From: Cryomorphaceae bacterium
GTDB taxonomy: Bacteria > Bacteroidota > Bacteroidia > Flavobacteriales > ECT2AJA-044
Reading direction: 5' to 3'
Length of the DNA stretch: 64,000 bases
Assembly (NCBI GenBank): GCA_017798125.1
Contig: CP059070.1
Coordinates: 1,922,001 to 1,986,000, forward strand
A model generated the notes under the pieces. The model made no database searches. It was not told where the DNA came from and worked only from the letters and a program-made list of their open reading frames with translations. The translations under genes were made by a program, and so were the position numbers. Positions within the stretch are counted from its first letter, which is position 1; the number at the start of each line of letters is the position of its first letter. Below are positions 24,683 through 33,734 of this stretch, piece after piece.

Positions 24683-26710
24683 TTATTCACCCGCTTCATT
24701 TTTCTCTACTTCGCGAACGAGCTTCATTTTATCTCGCAATTGCTCAATTTTCACGCGCTGCTCGGCAATGCTCTTTTCAACTTGAGCAACGAGCGGGTTG
24801 CTTTTATTGCCAGTAGGAGAGAGGAGTTGGATGTTCGCTTCAAGGGTGCGCAGTTCATCCTGAGCGCCGTTCAGTTCTCTTTTAATCTGATCCTTTTCCC
24901 GATTCAGGTCACGGCCTCCTTTCGCGGCTAGGATTTCGATTTTATTCTTGAATCGAGCGGCGCCTTTTTCCTTTCCACTGAGTTTCAACTGATCGAATTT
25001 CAAATCCACCAATTGACGCCAGTTCTTGTCGATGCCCATTTTCCCTCTCGGAACAAAACCAATCTCGCGCCAACGAGCCATAAAGTCCTTCAGTGTGGCT
25101 ACGGCCTTACCTGAATCTGCTTCGGGTGCGTAGGCCTCCAATTCGGCCATCAGTTTTTCCTTTGCGGTGTAGTTCGCTTCATAAGCCGCGTCTTGCTCTG
25201 CAAAGTGCGCCTTACGGCGCGAGAAGAAGTGATCACATGCGTCGTGGAATTTCTTCCACGTTTTCTGGTTGTCCGAATGAGCAACAGCCCCCACTTTTTT
25301 CCATTCGCGCTGAAGTTTCTTCAAGGCCTCGGCGGTTTCCTTCCAGTTCTCGTTGTCTTTCAGTGCTTCCGCCTTCTCGATCAAGGCCTGACGCTGCTCC
25401 AAGTGTTGTTTGTATTCGTCTTTGAGGCCTTTGTAGAATTCGTTTTTGGCGTGGTTGAATTGGCGGAGTGCCTCGCGAAAGCGATTCCAAACCTCAGTGC
25501 TCTTGGCCTTAGGTACGCGCCCCGCTGCTCTGAATTCGTCGGCCAAGGAACGGACCTCCTTGATCTTGTTTTGCCATTTCCCGTGCGAATCAATCTGCTC
25601 TTTGGCAATCGCTTCAATCTTTTCGCAAATGGCATGACGCGTCTTCAGGTGCTCTTCCCATTCCCCTTTGAGCTTGTCATAGTGGGCATGGCGCTTATCG
25701 TGGATTTCTTTGGTAATCGCAGAGAAGGTTTCCCAAATGGTCTCGCGGTGCTCTTTGGCTACCGGTCCACCTTCTTCTTTCCACTCTTTGTGCAACTCTT
25801 GAAGGCCCTTGAAGGCTTCGTGTACATTCTCCAAGGCGGCAAGCTCCTTAGCTTTCGCAATCAATTGCTCCTTGTGCTCTAAGTTCTTCTTGAAGTCTAG
25901 GTCGCGAAGCTCGTCGTTCAGACGTAGGTAGTCATAGAAGTTTTCAACGTGGTGATGATAGGTACGCCACACTTCACTGCTCGATGCCCGTGGTACAGGC
26001 CCAACCTCGCGCCATTGACCTTGAAGCTCACGAAAATGCTGGAACGTTTCGGAAAACTTCTCCTCGCTCTGAAGCAAGCCCTTGATGGACTCGATAATCT
26101 CTTCGCGTTTTTTCAAGTTGTTATTCAAACGCTTCTCCAAGTCTTTCATGTAGGCTTGGCGCTCCTTGCGATAGGTGTCAATCAGCTGCTTGAATTGATC
26201 CCTAATGGGCTGTTCAAACTCAAAGTCAATCTCATTTCCTCCCTCGGCGACAAAGGCCTCTAGATGAACCAGTCGTTCAGCCTTTGCTTTGGTAAAGAAG
26301 TGGTGTTTGATTTGATCGACGTGCTCCTTAATGCTCTGCACGGGGTGCTCCTGAACCAAATTCTGCGTAAGCGTATAAAGCGCTTCCAGGCTCATCGGTT
26401 CAAGATCTGGGAGTTTGATAACGGCCTCTTCTTCAACTTCTTCTGCCTCGTCTTCTTCCGAAGTTTCATCATCTACTTCTTCCAGCGTCGAATCTTCTTC
26501 TGATCCTGCTTCGATATCATCTTCAGCTGATTTTTCTTCGGCAGGGAGGACCTCTTCAACCTTCTCGGTCTCCGCCGTCACCTCTGCAACTTCGGTTTCA
26601 GCGGCCCCCTCAGTGGGCTCTTCTTGAATATCTTCTTTTACCTCCGGTGTAAGGTCCTGAGCTGCTGTTTCTTCAGCCGAATTTTCCGGGGATTTATTTT
26701 CTTCTGTCAT
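24683..26710 (-). CDS. DUF349 repeat protein
   Basis: A 675-residue soluble protein. Residues 1 to about 100 are extremely acidic (Glu/Asp/Ala rich) and probably disordered. The rest is helical and holds about five DUF349 repeats, seen as repeated LQGQWREVGPVPRASSSEVW, LHKEWKEEGGPV, RVPKAKSTEVWNRF and LQREWKKVGAVA segments. The C-terminus is coiled coil. Proteins with DUF349 repeats are widespread in Bacteroidota with no settled function. The start was set at MTEENKSP; a TAAATTTG box lies 44 bases before it. Confidence 0.82.
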   Translation of the reverse strand: MTEENKSPENSAEETAAQDLTPEVKEDIQEEPTEGAAETEVAEVTAETEKVEEVLPAEEKSAEDDIEAGSEEDSTLEEVDDETSEEDEAEEVEEEAVIKLPDLEPMSLEALYTLTQNLVQEHPVQSIKEHVDQIKHHFFTKAKAERLVHLEAFVAEGGNEIDFEFEQPIRDQFKQLIDTYRKERQAYMKDLEKRLNNNLKKREEIIESIKGLLQSEEKFSETFQHFRELQGQWREVGPVPRASSSEVWRTYHHHVENFYDYLRLNDELRDLDFKKNLEHKEQLIAKAKELAALENVHEAFKGLQELHKEWKEEGGPVAKEHRETIWETFSAITKEIHDKRHAHYDKLKGEWEEHLKTRHAICEKIEAIAKEQIDSHGKWQNKIKEVRSLADEFRAAGRVPKAKSTEVWNRFREALRQFNHAKNEFYKGLKDEYKQHLEQRQALIEKAEALKDNENWKETAEALKKLQREWKKVGAVAHSDNQKTWKKFHDACDHFFSRRKAHFAEQDAAYEANYTAKEKLMAELEAYAPEADSGKAVATLKDFMARWREIGFVPRGKMGIDKNWRQLVDLKFDQLKLSGKEKGAARFKNKIEILAAKGGRDLNREKDQIKRELNGAQDELRTLEANIQLLSPTGNKSNPLVAQVEKSIAEQRVKIEQLRDKMKLVREVEKNEAGE
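25207..25224 (+). repeat. intragenic hairpin repeat, copy 9 (in DUF349 gene, reverse)
   Basis: GCGCC-TTAC-GGCGC with perfect arms but a GAGA flank instead of GATG. The gene reads it as SRRKA. Confidence 0.45.
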
Positions 26711-26754
26711 CTTGAATTTCTTCTGAAATGCCCTGATTTTCGGGCAAAGGAGTG

Positions 26755-26762
26755 CAAATTTA
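26755..26762 (-). promoter_or_regulatory. -7 promoter box for the DUF349-uvrB-lysE genes
   Basis: The minus strand reads TAAATTTG, an exact TAnnTTTG box, in the 58-base gap after aroE and 44 bases before the DUF349 ATG. No clear -33 TTG. Confidence 0.45.
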
Positions 26763-26768
26763 ACGAAT

Positions 26769-27524
26769 CTATCCGTAGAATTCGCGCCAAAAAGACCAGG
26801 CAATTTCGGCCTGCGAAACAAGCATCCCATATCCGTTCTGAACGTAGGCTCCACGCAGGTCACACATCTTCATCGCCGCCGTCTTTTCGGGCCGATAAAC
26901 CAGATCAAAATAGTAGTGCTGTTCACTCACCTCCTCATAGGGAAGGGGTGGGTAGGTTTCCTCCTTGGGATAGGTGCCCAGTGGTGTGGTGTTGACAATG
27001 AGTCCAAACTGTTCCATTTGCCCAACTAAATCTTCGTAGAGGATGTTCTCTGGGCCTGCGGCCCGATGGGCAATGGCATAATCGATACCTAGGTGGGCCA
27101 GTGCATATTGAATGCCCTTGGAAGCACCACCGTTCCCCAAAATGAGCGCAGGTCGTCCAGAGCTTAAGACTTGATCTTGGTCTAAGGCTTCTAGAAACCC
27201 GCGCCAGTCGGTATTCTCGGCCCGTAGGGCCTGGTCATTAGAATCCATCACCAAGGTGTTGGCGGCTCCAATGGCCCGCACGTGCTCTGTTTGACGTTCC
27301 GGGGGCACAAAATTCAGGACGCGCTCTTTGTATGGAATGGTGACGTTGATACCGACAAGTCCCGTTTGCTGTGACCACCAGGCGTATAGATCGTCAGGTA
27401 AGTTAGGCAGGTCATAGAGCTCATAGGCCCAATCCTGAAGGCCTTCTCGAAAGAACTTTTCGCTGAAGTAGCGCTCGCTAAAGCTGTGAGTCAAAGGATG
27501 TCCAATCAGGCCAAGACGCTTCAT
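26769..27524 (-). CDS. aroE: shikimate dehydrogenase
   Basis: Reduces 3-dehydroshikimate to shikimate with NADPH in aromatic amino acid synthesis. It has 251 residues. The N-terminal GLIGHPLTHSFSERYF binds shikimate, the catalytic Lys is in NVTIPYKERV and the Asp in ENTDWRGFLEAL. The dinucleotide motif reads LILGNGGASKGIQYALAHLG, slightly different from the usual GAGGA. It overlaps the upstream DUF368 gene by 4 bases (ATGA). Confidence 0.93.
   Translation of the reverse strand: MKRLGLIGHPLTHSFSERYFSEKFFREGLQDWAYELYDLPNLPDDLYAWWSQQTGLVGINVTIPYKERVLNFVPPERQTEHVRAIGAANTLVMDSNDQALRAENTDWRGFLEALDQDQVLSSGRPALILGNGGASKGIQYALAHLGIDYAIAHRAAGPENILYEDLVGQMEQFGLIVNTTPLGTYPKEETYPPLPYEEVSEQHYYFDLVYRPEKTAAMKMCDLRGAYVQNGYGMLVSQAEIAWSFWREFYG
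27052..27068 (+). repeat. intragenic hairpin repeat, copy 10 (in aroE, reverse)
   Basis: GGGCC-TGC-GGCCC-GATG with perfect arms. The arm order is inverted relative to copy 5. The minus-strand gene reads it as HRAAGP. Confidence 0.6.
27215..27231 (-). repeat. intragenic hairpin repeat, copy 11 (in aroE)
   Basis: The minus strand reads GGCCC-TAC-GGGCC with a GAGA flank. Read as ALRAEN, only about 150 bases from copy 10 in the same gene. Confidence 0.55.
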
Positions 27525-28438
27525 GATTCAGAGCGATTTGCGGAGTATTCCAGCCCGAAAATGAGTCCAAGGCCCAATAGCATGATGCCGATGGCCGCCC
27601 AGGTGTGTCCTAGACCGAAGTCTGGCCAATAGCGCGCATAAAGTAGAACGATCTCTTGTCCATCGGCGTCAATGGCCGTTTTCAATGGGCGTTGCCAAGG
27701 CCAAATAATCAATAGTGAGCCCAAGACAAATCCTGTGAGTAAGGCCATCGTTCGGTCATGATGCTTGCGAAGCAACCAGGACAATACATTGGACAAGCCA
27801 ATAAGACCCCCGATGCTCCCAGCGATAAAGAGACTGAGAAGCGGCACGTTGAAGTTCGTAACGCTATCGATTAAAAGGAGCTCATAGTTCCCCATTAGAA
27901 TGAGCAAGAATGAGCCCGAGATCCCAGGAAGCGTCATGCCAGAAATACTCACGGCTCCACAAATCAGTACATACCACCAGGCCGGATTTTCCTGCGCTTG
28001 AGGGAGAAAGGCTAAGGAAATGCTAATAACGAAGCCAATCCCAGACCATAGCTTGGCTCCGGGTGTCCAACGCTCAATGTTTCGGCCAATAAAGTAAACC
28101 GAGCCTAGAATTAGGCCAAAGAAAAGTGACCAGATGAAAACGGGATAGTGCTCAAACAAGTATTCGAAGACTTGAGCGATCAGGGATACGCTGAGAACTA
28201 TTCCAATGATGACGGCAAGGAGAAAACGGCCGTTGATATAGAGGTTGAATTCCGAGAATCGTCCTTGAACCAATAGGGTCAGGGCCTTGAGGTCGAGGCG
28301 TCGCAAGGAGTTGATGAAATCTTCGTAGATCCCGACGACGAGGGCTATAGTGCCACCCGAGACTCCGGGAATAATGTTTCCGGCGCCCATGAGGGTGGCT
28401 TTGAGCACTAAAATTAAGAAGGATCGGAAGTCGTTCAT
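27521..28438 (-). CDS. DUF368 membrane protein (PopT-type), second copy
   Basis: A 305-residue polytopic inner-membrane protein of the DUF368 family, whose characterised members (PopT) recycle undecaprenyl phosphate across the membrane. The signature KATLMGAGNIIPGVSGGTIALVVGIYEDFI and the second half-repeat GMTLPGISGSFLLILMGNY are both present. It overlaps the first DUF368 gene by 4 bases and aroE by 4 bases. The two copies share the signatures but differ widely elsewhere, so the duplication is not recent. Confidence 0.87.
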   Translation of the reverse strand: MNDFRSFLILVLKATLMGAGNIIPGVSGGTIALVVGIYEDFINSLRRLDLKALTLLVQGRFSEFNLYINGRFLLAVIIGIVLSVSLIAQVFEYLFEHYPVFIWSLFFGLILGSVYFIGRNIERWTPGAKLWSGIGFVISISLAFLPQAQENPAWWYVLICGAVSISGMTLPGISGSFLLILMGNYELLLIDSVTNFNVPLLSLFIAGSIGGLIGLSNVLSWLLRKHHDRTMALLTGFVLGSLLIIWPWQRPLKTAIDADGQEIVLLYARYWPDFGLGHTWAAIGIMLLGLGLIFGLEYSANRSES

Positions 28439-29361
28439 TCAGCCGCCGGTTTCCGTGTGGAAAGGCGTTCAAGGTAGTAAATCAAGGCGAATCCAAAGAC
28501 GGCGAGCCCAACGGCGGCAAGGACTTGAGGGTCTCCGTCAAAAGCTTGGGGGAGTACACTTTTTTCGAGGAACGGAACTTCTTCACCGTGGCTATCGACA
28601 CGAGTGGAAAGCACCTGTTTCCATGGCCAAACTTTGTTCAACGATCCAATCATAAACCCAGTGAGCAAGGCCACGGTCAGATCGTGGTAGCGATCGAACA
28701 TCCAGCTCAATAGGCGCGAAAAGCTCAACAAACCCACGGCACATCCGGCAAGGAAGACGGCGAGGACATCGGCCCGTAGGGCACTAATACTATCGAGGAT
28801 ATGGCGGTACTGACCCAAGAGTAAGAGGATGAAGCTACCGCTGATACCCGGAAGAATCATGGCGCAGATGGCCAAGGCTCCGCTTAAGAAGACAAACCAC
28901 AAAGCGGTAGGTGTTGTCGCCGGCGCTGCCACGGTGATGTAGAAGGCGATAATGGCCCCCAACACTAAAGAAATGATGTTGGCGCCTTTCCAGGAACCAA
29001 TTTTTCGACCGACAAGCAGGGCGGAGGCGAGAATGAGTCCAAAGAAGAAGGACCAAATCAACACGGGGTGATTCTCCAATAGGTAGCCCAGTACCCGGGC
29101 CAAGCTCAAGACGCTGATGGCAATGCCGCCGAAGACGGAAGCCAAGAAGTTTCCGTTGATCGCTTTCCAGAACTCGCCTATTTTCCCGCTCAGCAGAAGT
29201 CGCAAGGCTGCGAGGTCTATGGATTTGAGCGTGTTGATGAGTTCCTCGTAGATGCCAGAAATGAAGGCGATGGTACCACCCGAAACTCCGGGTACTACAT
29301 CGGCCGCACCCATCCCCATACCTTTGAGAATGAGTAATCCGTAATCTTTGGTGTTGCGCAT
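28435..29361 (-). CDS. DUF368 membrane protein (PopT-type), first copy
   Basis: A 308-residue paralogue of its downstream neighbour. It shows KGMGMGAADVVPGVSGGTIAFISGIYEELI and the half-repeat AMILPGISGSFILLLLGQYR. By family knowledge it would move undecaprenyl phosphate back to the cytoplasmic face for cell wall and polysaccharide synthesis. It shares one base with the rhodanese gene stop (TGATG). Confidence 0.87.
   Translation of the reverse strand: MRNTKDYGLLILKGMGMGAADVVPGVSGGTIAFISGIYEELINTLKSIDLAALRLLLSGKIGEFWKAINGNFLASVFGGIAISVLSLARVLGYLLENHPVLIWSFFFGLILASALLVGRKIGSWKGANIISLVLGAIIAFYITVAAPATTPTALWFVFLSGALAICAMILPGISGSFILLLLGQYRHILDSISALRADVLAVFLAGCAVGLLSFSRLLSWMFDRYHDLTVALLTGFMIGSLNKVWPWKQVLSTRVDSHGEEVPFLEKSVLPQAFDGDPQVLAAVGLAVFGFALIYYLERLSTRKPAAE
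28767..28782 (-). repeat. intragenic hairpin repeat, copy 12 (in first DUF368 gene)
   Basis: The minus strand reads GCCC-TAC-GGGC-C-GATG: four perfect arm pairs, the fifth broken. Read as ALRADV in a periplasmic or cytoplasmic loop. Confidence 0.5.
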
Positions 29362-29663
29362 CAGTTGGCGAGTTCAGCAATGGCGGCGTAACCGCCCGTG
29401 AGGGAATAAATATTGTCCAAGCCGAGTTCTCGTTGCAGCATGTACACCATTGCACTGGAGCGTTTGCTGGACTGGCAATAGACAACTACGGGGCGATCTT
29501 TGGGTAGTTCATCGGCCCGCTCGAAAACGGTTTCCATGGGCATGTGCACACAGGGCAAATGACCGTCTTCATATTCGTAATCTTCTCGGATATCAATGAT
29601 GTACACGCTTTCATTTTGCTCGATCATTTCGAGCAATCGCGCCGGTGCCATTTCATTCAACAT
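29361..29663 (-). CDS. rhodanese-like domain protein
   Basis: A 100-residue single-domain rhodanese. The active-site loop is CQSSKRS in VVVYCQSSKRSSAMVYML, with Cys in the expected place, and the CH2-like IIDIREDYEYEDGHLPCVHMP is present. Single-domain members transfer sulfane sulfur or serve as signalling domains; the exact acceptor is unknown. It lies between a TPR gene (9 bases upstream) and the DUF368 pair. Confidence 0.87.
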   Translation of the reverse strand: MLNEMAPARLLEMIEQNESVYIIDIREDYEYEDGHLPCVHMPMETVFERADELPKDRPVVVYCQSSKRSSAMVYMLQRELGLDNIYSLTGGYAAIAELAN

Positions 29664-29672
29664 GGTGGGTCC

Positions 29673-31067
29673 TTAGCTTTGGTACTTGTTCAGCAAGGCG
29701 ACGACCTGTTCGTTTTCAATCAACAATGGGAAATGCTTGAGGAAATCAGGCCCAACCTCGCCGTTCAAATGTAGTGCATTTTCGAGGAATCCTGCCGCTT
29801 CGTCATCCGAGCCAATCAAGAAGAGATAGCCTGCATACGTGAAGTTTAAGGCTGCATCCTCCGGGTTGAGCTCAATACCTTTACTCAGCTTTTGCATGGC
29901 ACCTTCGTACTCTTCCAGTTCAATGAGCAAGTCTGCGAAGTTGATCCAAACGCGCGGTTCAATATGACCTAAATCCAGCACCTTCTGGAAGTTTACTCGA
30001 GCCTCACCAAGGAAGCCCAGTTTCCGGTTGCTGGTACCGCAAATAAATTGGTAGTCAGCGTTTTCGGGGCAGAGTTCGGTCGCTTTCCGAATAAAGTATA
30101 TCCCTTCAGACAGCTTTCCAATTTCATCGAGGAGCAATCCGCGCTCCATCCAAGCTTCGTCCAAAGAAGGATCTTCGTGTGTGGCTTTAATAGAGTAGAC
30201 CAGCGCCGCACGCGGATTTCCCATTCGCTTGTAGATATTGGAAATCTTGAGGTAGGAAATGCCCGTGGGCGAATCCAATTCAATGAGTTCTTTGTAGACT
30301 TCAATAGCGCCCTCATAGTTTTCCATGTCCTCCAGAATGGAGGCCTTTTCGTGGTAGGCCGCGGCAAATTGGTCGTCAATGACGATGGAATATTCAACAG
30401 CACGCAGGGCTTCTTCGAAATTGCTTTCGTTGTGCCACGCGACAGCCATTTGATACCATCCAATCTCGGAGTAAGGGTTCTCTTCCAGGAACTCTTGGAA
30501 AAACTTGAGTCCTTCAGCATTATCATCGACCAATTCAAAGCAATAGGCGATGTTGTACAAGGCCAGCTCATCCTCCCCGTCGTGGTGCAAGGCTAACTTG
30601 TAGTACTCAATAGCTTGTTCGTATTGCTTCAAGTTCTGATACTCATTTCCCAGAAGCATGTATACATCAGCAGGAGGGGTATCAGACATCTCAATGGCCT
30701 TCTCAAACATCCGAATAGCCTGATGCGACAATCCCTTCTTGGAAAAGATCATCCCACGGGAAATGAAGAGCTCTTCATTATAGGGATCCAATCCCTCAGC
30801 CCGTTGCAATTCAACGAGTGCTTCATCGGTCCGATTGTAAGCCGCCAAAAGCTGTGCGCGCTTCAGAGGCAGATTCACGGCATTAGGGTGCTGCTGAACA
30901 CCGTATTTGGTCGTCAACAGAGCCTTCTTCAGGCTTCCCGTCATCATATAGTGATCCGCTAGGGCTTCAAACTCGTGTACGTCGAAAAACACCACCGAAT
31001 CATCCTTCAACATTTGCTCGAAGCGCTCAATCAGCTCTTCGGTTGCTTCAAATTCTTCGTAATCCAT
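29673..31067 (-). CDS. tetratricopeptide repeat protein
   Basis: A 464-residue soluble protein made almost entirely of about eleven TPR units (examples: PADVYMLLGNEYQNLKQYEQ, AAYHEKASILEDMENYEGA, PRVWINFADLLIELEEYEGA). No signal peptide or enzyme domain is seen. TPR proteins are adaptors, so the partner is unknown. It is the first gene of the minus-strand run ending with aroE, and a TATTTTCG box lies 25 bases before its ATG. Confidence 0.82.
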   Translation of the reverse strand: MDYEEFEATEELIERFEQMLKDDSVVFFDVHEFEALADHYMMTGSLKKALLTTKYGVQQHPNAVNLPLKRAQLLAAYNRTDEALVELQRAEGLDPYNEELFISRGMIFSKKGLSHQAIRMFEKAIEMSDTPPADVYMLLGNEYQNLKQYEQAIEYYKLALHHDGEDELALYNIAYCFELVDDNAEGLKFFQEFLEENPYSEIGWYQMAVAWHNESNFEEALRAVEYSIVIDDQFAAAYHEKASILEDMENYEGAIEVYKELIELDSPTGISYLKISNIYKRMGNPRAALVYSIKATHEDPSLDEAWMERGLLLDEIGKLSEGIYFIRKATELCPENADYQFICGTSNRKLGFLGEARVNFQKVLDLGHIEPRVWINFADLLIELEEYEGAMQKLSKGIELNPEDAALNFTYAGYLFLIGSDDEAAGFLENALHLNGEVGPDFLKHFPLLIENEQVVALLNKYQS

Positions 31068-31092
31068 ATAGTCCGGAGGTTACTCGTTTCTC

Positions 31093-31100
31093 CGAAAATA
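31093..31100 (-). promoter_or_regulatory. possible -7 promoter box for the TPR-rhodanese-DUF368-aroE run
   Basis: The minus strand reads TATTTTCG, one base from TAnnTTTG, 25 bases before the TPR gene ATG at 31067. Confidence 0.35.
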
Positions 31101-31178
31101 CCCCTTATCCAGTTGAATTGAGAACAGACTTATTCAAAGTTCTTAACAACCAGGTATGGAAAAGCATATTCGAAAATC

Positions 31179-31186
31179 TATCTTTG
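31179..31186 (+). promoter_or_regulatory. -7 promoter box for glmM-iscS
   Basis: TATCTTTG, an exact TAnnTTTG box, lies 18 bases before the ATG at 31205. It supports that start over a longer frame beginning at 31043. No clear -33 TTG. Confidence 0.5.
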
Positions 31187-31204
31187 GACAGCAAAATCCA
31201 TTCC

Positions 31205-32590
31205 ATGCCGTTAATCAAGAGTATTTCGGGAATTCGGGGCACAATAGGTGGCAAAGTGTCCGATAATTTAACGCCGGTAGACGCGGTTAAGTTTGCCAGT
31301 GCCTACGGCACGATGATTAAGCGCCAAAGTGGCAGTTCCAAGCCCCGCGTAGTCGTTGGACGCGACGGTCGAATCAGCGGGCCTATCGTTCAGGATTTGG
31401 TCGTGGCCAGTTTGCGCTCGGTAGGAATAGACGTAGTCGACTTGGACCTGAGTACTACACCTACTGTCGAGGTAGCTGTTCCGCTCGAAAAAGCGGACGG
31501 AGGAATCATTCTCACGGCCAGCCACAATCCAATCGAATGGAATGCTCTAAAGCTGCTCAACAGTGAAGGGGAGTTTTTGGATGCAGAAAAGGGAGCGGAA
31601 GTTTTGGCTTTAGCAGAGGCGGAAGACTTTGACTACGTGCCCGTTTTAGAGCTCGGTACCGTAGAACGGAAAGAAGACTATATCCAACGACACATTGACC
31701 TTGTGCTTAGACTCGAAGGAGTTGATGTGGAGGCCATACGTTCCGCTGATTTCTCTATCGCTGTGGACGGAGTGAATTCCACCGGAGGAATTGCGATACC
31801 GATGCTTTTGGAAGCCTTAGGAGTGCGCAAAGTCACAGCGCTTTATTGCGAGCCTACGGGTCATTTTCCGCATAATCCTGAGCCTTTAGCTGAGCACTTG
31901 ACGGATTTGAGTACTGCCGTAGTGGAGAATGGCTGTGACCTGGGAGTTACGGTCGATCCTGATGTCGATCGCTTAGCTTTTATTTCTGAGGATGGATCCA
32001 TGTTTGGTGAAGAGTACACTCTGGTCGCCTGTGCAGATTACTACATGAGCGTTAAGCCCGGAAACACCGTGAGTAATATGTCGTCCTCTCGTGCTTTGCG
32101 GGATGTGACCGAAAACCACGGACAAAGCTACACGGCTTCCGCCGTTGGGGAGGTGAATGTTGTTAAGGCCATGAAAGAGACCAACGCCACCATTGGTGGA
32201 GAAGGGAACGGGGGAATTATTCTACCCGCCTTACACTACGGTCGAGATGCCTTAGTTGGCGTAGCGCTTTTCTTATCACACCTCGCCAAAGGTCAAAAGA
32301 AAATGACCGAGCTCAGAGCAAGCTACCCCAGCTACTTCATGAGCAAGCAGAAGATTCAACTGCAACCCGGTATGGACGTGGACGGACTATTGGATCAAAT
32401 GGCGTCGAAGTATGCCGATCTCGCTCCAACCACCATTGACGGAGTAAAGATTGATTTTCCGCAAGAGTGGGTACATTTGCGGAAGTCAAACACGGAACCC
32501 ATTATTCGCGTGTATTCGGAGAGTGGATCACCAGAAGGTGCGTCAGCGCTCGCAGATCGATTCCGCGACGAGGTCTTGGCCCTAACCTGA
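31205..32590 (+). CDS. glmM: phosphohexomutase, probably phosphoglucosamine mutase
   Basis: A 461-residue alpha-D-phosphohexomutase. The catalytic phosphoserine is Ser106 in GIILTASHNPIEWNALK, the magnesium loop is DPDVDRLAF, the sugar-binding loop is GGEGNGGIIL and the phosphate-binding loop is RKSNTEPIIRVYSES. Bacteroidota carry this form annotated as GlmM, which makes glucosamine-1-phosphate for peptidoglycan, but the subfamily cannot be separated with certainty from phosphoglucomutase by eye. The cysteine desulfurase gene follows after 4 bases. Confidence 0.85.
   Translation: MPLIKSISGIRGTIGGKVSDNLTPVDAVKFASAYGTMIKRQSGSSKPRVVVGRDGRISGPIVQDLVVASLRSVGIDVVDLDLSTTPTVEVAVPLEKADGGIILTASHNPIEWNALKLLNSEGEFLDAEKGAEVLALAEAEDFDYVPVLELGTVERKEDYIQRHIDLVLRLEGVDVEAIRSADFSIAVDGVNSTGGIAIPMLLEALGVRKVTALYCEPTGHFPHNPEPLAEHLTDLSTAVVENGCDLGVTVDPDVDRLAFISEDGSMFGEEYTLVACADYYMSVKPGNTVSNMSSSRALRDVTENHGQSYTASAVGEVNVVKAMKETNATIGGEGNGGIILPALHYGRDALVGVALFLSHLAKGQKKMTELRASYPSYFMSKQKIQLQPGMDVDGLLDQMASKYADLAPTTIDGVKIDFPQEWVHLRKSNTEPIIRVYSESGSPEGASALADRFRDEVLALT
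31299..31315 (+). repeat. intragenic hairpin repeat, copy 13 (in glmM)
   Basis: GTGCC-TAC-GGCAC-GATG with perfect arms, read as AYGTM. The arm sequence matches copy 6 but the reading frame differs. Confidence 0.5.
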
Positions 32591-32594
32591 AACT

Positions 32595-33731
32595 ATGAAA
32601 GTCTATTTAGATAACGCGGCAACAACGGCGATCGCCCCTGAGGTGATCGATGCTATGGTGCCGGTCATGCGCGATCATTTTGGAAACCCGAGTTCTACGC
32701 ACGCCAAGGGACGCGAGTCCCGGACAAAGGTAGAATTGGCGCGTAAGCAGATTGCCCGCTTCCTCAATTGCACTCCAGGAGAGCTGTTTTTCACCTCAGG
32801 TGGAACGGAAGCCGATAATATGGCGATTTACTGCGCGGTTCGTGATCACGGTGTTCGCCGAATTATTTCTTCTTCTGTTGAACACCATGCGGTACTGCAC
32901 ACGGTAGATCATTTAGGTGCGCACGGTGAAGTGGAGGTGGTGCATGTGCAACTGGACGATAAAGGCCACGTTGACCTGGAAGATTTGGAACGCCTTCTTT
33001 CCGATGAGTCCACCAAGACCCTGGTGTCTTTGATGCATGCCAATAACGAAATTGGCAATCTGCTTCCTTTGGAAGAAGTCGGTAGAATGTGCCGAGAGCA
33101 CGGAGCATTATTTCACTCCGATACGGTGCAGTCTATGGCGCATTATCGATTTGACCTAGCGAATACGGACGTCGATTTCATTACCTGTGCTGCGCACAAA
33201 TTTCACGGCCCAAAGGGAATCGGATTCTTGTATATCCGAAAAGGACTGGCTCAAGAACCTTTCATTCATGGAGGAGCTCAAGAACGCAACATGCGGGGCG
33301 GAACGGAAAACGTATACGGTATTGTAGGCTTGGCTAAGGCCATGGAGCTCTCCTATGAGGATTTGGAAGGGCATCGTGCTTTTGTCGAATCCTTGAAGCG
33401 AAGAGCCATTGATGGTTTGAAAGCTGGTATTAATGATGTTCGATTCAATGGCGATAGCGACAATCTTGACCGCAGTCTCTACACAGTGCTGAATATTTGC
33501 TTACCCGAGAATGAGGCCAGCAGCATGCTGCTCTTTAATTTGGACATCCTAGGGGTATGCGTATCTGGAGGAAGCGCCTGTTCATCCGGCAGCAACGTTG
33601 GCTCGCATGTGTTGACCGCAATAGGTAGTAATCCGGAGCGTCCGGCCGTACGCCTGAGCTTTAGTCGTTACAATACAGAAGAGGAAGTGGATTACGCCGT
33701 CGGGCAAATCATTAGACTGTACAACGAATAA
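32595..33731 (+). CDS. cysteine desulfurase
   Basis: A 378-residue PLP enzyme of the NifS/IscS class that takes sulfur from cysteine for Fe-S clusters and thio-cofactors. The N-terminal VYLDNAATTAIAPEV is typical, the PLP Lys is Lys202 in CAAHKFHGPKGIGFLY, and the persulfide Cys is Cys329 in CVSGGSACSSGS, in the long loop of the IscS-like group. No IscU, IscA or SufE gene adjoins it. It is probably transcribed with glmM. Confidence 0.93.
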   Translation: MKVYLDNAATTAIAPEVIDAMVPVMRDHFGNPSSTHAKGRESRTKVELARKQIARFLNCTPGELFFTSGGTEADNMAIYCAVRDHGVRRIISSSVEHHAVLHTVDHLGAHGEVEVVHVQLDDKGHVDLEDLERLLSDESTKTLVSLMHANNEIGNLLPLEEVGRMCREHGALFHSDTVQSMAHYRFDLANTDVDFITCAAHKFHGPKGIGFLYIRKGLAQEPFIHGGAQERNMRGGTENVYGIVGLAKAMELSYEDLEGHRAFVESLKRRAIDGLKAGINDVRFNGDSDNLDRSLYTVLNICLPENEASSMLLFNLDILGVCVSGGSACSSGSNVGSHVLTAIGSNPERPAVRLSFSRYNTEEEVDYAVGQIIRLYNE

Positions 33732-33734
33732 ATC

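Noticed and set aside
29511-29530. CATCGGCCCG in the rhodanese gene as a repeat copy
   Set aside because: Only one arm and the flank are present; no complementary arm follows.
33187-33199. TGTGC-TGC-GCACA in the cysteine desulfurase gene as a repeat copy
   Set aside because: Arms pair, but the right arm does not start with GG and the flank is AATT; it encodes the conserved CAAHK motif.
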